Below the pieces are notes generated by a model. The model was given only the letters and a program-made list of their open reading frames with translations, was not told the DNA's origin and made no database searches. A stretch of 14,901 nucleotides of DNA from an uncultured Clostridia bacterium. Its GTDB lineage: Bacteria > Bacillota > Clostridia > TANB77 > CAG-508. Each line of letters starts with the position of its first letter. The first letter of the stretch is position 1. Both the position numbers and the translations under genes were made by a program. Of the stretch, positions 13,072-14,901 are shown piece by piece. The stretch is from contig CAKPOC010000028.1 in the NCBI GenBank assembly GCA_934169535.1, positions 1 to 14,901 of the forward strand, in the 5' to 3' direction.

Positions 13072-14199
13072 TTATTTATGAATAGATTTTTTCTTTAATC
13101 TTGCTTGTCTTTTATCTTCCTCAATTAAAGAAATTAAGTATTTTTCAGTTTCAGAAAAATTTTTTGCAGATTCAAGAAATGCGCATTTATTAATCATTCT
13201 ATTTATTAAATTGTATGAGTTACAGTGAATAGCATGCCCATACCAAGAATTAAATGACATAATAGCATGATTTACGTTAAGTGTGTGATTGGCATACTGT
13301 TTGTTCCAACGTCTTATGCAGTTTTTTATTTTAGTTTTGTTAGAATTTCTAAGTAGTGCGTGAGTAGGAAAGAGGCGATAACCACAAAAATCAACTCCCA
13401 TTTTGCAAGGATAATATTTAGTTTTTTCATTTAAAGAAAGCTCCAAATTTTTAGCTAAAAAATCACTTATTAATTTCTTACATCTTTTACATTCTTCTTT
13501 ATTGGGAAGAAGTAAAACAAAGTCATCCATATAGCGTACATAATATTTTACTTTCAAAGTACGTTTTATATATTGGTCCAATTCATTTAAATAAATATTG
13601 GCAAAGTATTGAGAAGTGTAGTTGCCTATTGGAATGCCGATTTTATCATTAGGATCACGATTATCAAATAAAATTATTTTTATTAAATATAATAAATCTG
13701 CATCTGAAATATATTTTTGCAAAATTTTATATAATATTTCAGGATTTATGGAGTAAAAAAACTTCCTGATGTCACATTTTAGAACCCAATAATCAATATT
13801 TTTATTATAAAGCCTTCGCATGTACCTTTGCATTTGATTTGCAGAAGCATGGGTACCACGATTAACAATACATGCGAAAGTAGTTTCAATAAGCCTCGGA
13901 GTAATATAAGGTTTTATAAATTCTTCAACAATCCATTGGTGAACTATTCTATCTTTATAAGGAAGCGACTTTATAATTCGAGCTTTAGGCTCATATATCA
14001 TAAATTGCCTATACGCACCAACTCTATAACGTTTATTTTTTAAATCATCTAAAAGATTCATTATGTTGCTTTCAAGATTTAATTCATATCGCAAAATTTC
14101 TCCTTTTGAAGATTTATGCTTTTTTGCTCGATAATGGGCAGCAATTAATTTTTCATAGGTTAATTTCTGATAAAATAACTTTTTTATCTTCTCTGGCAT
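13072..14199 (-). CDS. DGR reverse transcriptase
   Basis: A 375-residue reverse transcriptase of the retron/group II-like lineage that makes mutagenic cDNA from template RNA. Motif A reads KCDIRKFF with D143. The motif before the active site is IGNYTSQYFAN (191-199), the [IVL]GxxxSQ signature typical of DGR enzymes. YMDD (223-226) provides the other catalytic aspartates. No HNH, maturase or integrase domain follows, and the C-terminus is a short basic tail, which argues against a group II intron protein. A longer frame starts at 14229, but AGGAGG lies within its codons 5-6 and points to ATG 14199 (12 bases on). That start overlaps the last 16 bases of avd, indicating translational coupling. 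It is convergent with the template array. Confidence 0.95.
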   Translation of the reverse strand: MPEKIKKLFYQKLTYEKLIAAHYRAKKHKSSKGEILRYELNLESNIMNLLDDLKNKRYRVGAYRQFMIYEPKARIIKSLPYKDRIVHQWIVEEFIKPYITPRLIETTFACIVNRGTHASANQMQRYMRRLYNKNIDYWVLKCDIRKFFYSINPEILYKILQKYISDADLLYLIKIILFDNRDPNDKIGIPIGNYTSQYFANIYLNELDQYIKRTLKVKYYVRYMDDFVLLLPNKEECKRCKKLISDFLAKNLELSLNEKTKYYPCKMGVDFCGYRLFPTHALLRNSNKTKIKNCIRRWNKQYANHTLNVNHAIMSFNSWYGHAIHCNSYNLINRMINKCAFLESAKNFSETEKYLISLIEEDKRQARLKKKSIHK

Positions 14200-14570
14200 G
14201 ATGAAATCCAACCTCCTAGCATATTGCATATTTCTGTGACATTCTCACTCCAAACAGTATAGTTTTTTTGCGTTAGATAATGTCTCTGATTTGCAAGCCT
14301 AATTTGAACCTTTAAAACGCTAAGGGTTACATCAAAATCAAAAAGCTGCTCTAGCTTATCATGCTTATTATATAATTTTATAGCTCTTATTAAATGACCA
14401 AGCCCAGTATAAAGATTTTTGCGAATGTCTGAAGATAGAGCAAATTTTTCGCTCCTAGGAAATTTAGTTAATAGATTTGTTGTGTATGCAATCAAATCCA
14501 AAAATTTTTTGTAAATTTTTAAATCATTATTTGTAACATTGTTTAGTGAAGCCATTTTAAACTCATACAT
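14184..14570 (-). CDS. avd: DGR accessory variability determinant Avd
   Basis: A 128-residue, basic, all-helical protein. Its segments YKKFLDLIAYTTNLLTKFPR, DIRKNLYTGLGHLIRAI and WSENVTEICNMLGGWISS fit the four-helix-bundle Avd / 23S-rRNA-intervening-sequence family. Avd forms a pentameric ring that binds the reverse transcriptase and template RNA and is needed for cDNA synthesis (established for the Bordetella phage DGR). It is the first gene of the avd-RT operon. AGGAGG directly abuts ATG 14570, a poor spacing. The in-frame ATG at 14555 (MASLNN) is 15 bases away. Either could be the true start, and the first five residues are uncertain. Confidence 0.88.
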   Translation of the reverse strand: MYEFKMASLNNVTNNDLKIYKKFLDLIAYTTNLLTKFPRSEKFALSSDIRKNLYTGLGHLIRAIKLYNKHDKLEQLFDFDVTLSVLKVQIRLANQRHYLTQKNYTVWSENVTEICNMLGGWISSCQRR

Positions 14571-14616
14571 CCTCCTTAATAATATTTGAATAAAGCTGTA
14601 AACTTTTTCCTTTCGT

Positions 14617-14645
14617 ATAATACATATAATTTACAAAAAATGCAA
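14617..14645 (-). promoter_or_regulatory. Promoter of the avd-RT operon
   Basis: On the minus strand TTGCAT (14640-14645), a 17-base spacer, TATTAT (14617-14622), about 47 bases before the avd start. Confidence 0.65.
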
Positions 14646-14652
14646 GAGAAAA

Positions 14653-14672
14653 GTCGAAAAATGTCGAAAAAT
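14653..14672 (-). promoter_or_regulatory. Tandem GTCGAAAAAT repeats at the avd promoter
   Basis: Two exact 10-bp copies (14653-14662, 14663-14672) just upstream of the -35 box. The second contains TGTCGAA (14662-14668), the core of the Spo0A box of spore-forming Firmicutes, and the first has AGTCGAA. One helical turn between copies suits a dimeric regulator. Spo0A control is an inference. Confidence 0.45.
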
Positions 14673-14901
14673 ATGCGGCCTTGAAAGCACTGCTATGACA
14701 AATGAAAGTGACACTTTGAAAATTAAATGAGATAAAATTTTATGGTATAATTTGTAAAACAAAAAATCATAAATTATGCAGTTGCAAAATGTAAAAGTAT
14801 GTATAATTTTGACGCACGATTTTACTTGATTTTATTGGTAAATAATGTATAATGAATAATACAGTTATTTCAAAAACTTTTTTTAGTCTGCCATTTTTCT
14901 G
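14673..14901. other. Right-end stretch without a gene
   Basis: From the avd promoter to the window end (about 300 bases) I see no gene. One plausible plus-strand promoter, TTGATT (14826-14831), 16 bases, TATAAT (14848-14853), points out of the window. Confidence 0.4.

Noticed and set aside
13072..14229. Group II intron or retron reverse transcriptase
   Set aside because: No maturase or HNH domain and no intron or msr-msd structure. The IGNYTSQ motif, adjacent avd and matched TR/VR identify a DGR.

Overview
The window reads as the chromosome of a low-GC, Gram-positive, probably gut-dwelling Clostridia relative (Bacillota). The base composition is strongly AT-rich, promoters match TTGACA-N17-TATAAT, and AGGAGG ribosome binding sites are used throughout. 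There is a pilin-like N-terminus of the GITLVALVV type, which I associate with uncultured Clostridia. This assignment is an inference from sequence style only.

Left part (1-4480). A small orphan gene of distinctly higher GC lies on the minus strand with its own terminator. Two divergent tRNA-Gly(TCC) genes follow. A 16-bp direct repeat (ctacctgctccataat) at the 3' end of the plus-strand tRNA recurs at 4459-4474, so 931-4474 looks like a prophage remnant integrated in a tRNA gene. Inside it are broken tail-protein fragments, then an intact lysis cassette (XhlA-like coiled-coil membrane protein, holin, a small unknown protein, and an amidase with peptidoglycan-binding repeats), then a possible small membrane-toxin locus with dense inverted repeats. 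No integrase is visible.

Middle part (4481-10130). This holds a frameshifted dinD behind a strong promoter with an SOS-box-like palindrome in its spacer, an unrecognised 145-residue gene, and a tightly coupled pair: a SERCA-type Ca2+ P-type ATPase followed by a membrane-anchored polysaccharide (peptidoglycan) deacetylase.

Right part (10130-14901). This is a diversity-generating retroelement (DGR), the most notable content. A 550-residue surface protein has a prepilin-like N-terminus and a C-terminal formylglycine-generating-enzyme/C-type-lectin-like domain whose last ~55 codons are the variable region (VR). Downstream, on the same strand, are three equal-length template-repeat-like units (A, B, C) at about 290-bp spacing. 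On the opposite strand, convergent with them, are avd and a DGR reverse transcriptase (YMDD and IGNYTSQ motifs). Unit C aligns to the VR without gaps at a constant offset of 960 bases. All 11 differences in the core fall on adenines of C, and nine of the ten affected codons are AAY in C. C is therefore the template for this VR. Units A and B differ from C at non-adenine positions too, so they are not its products and may serve variable proteins elsewhere in the genome.

Working model (inference): Avd and the reverse transcriptase copy TR RNA into adenine-mutagenised cDNA that replaces the VR of a pilin-like surface protein. The array of different templates would let one enzyme pair diversify several targets.
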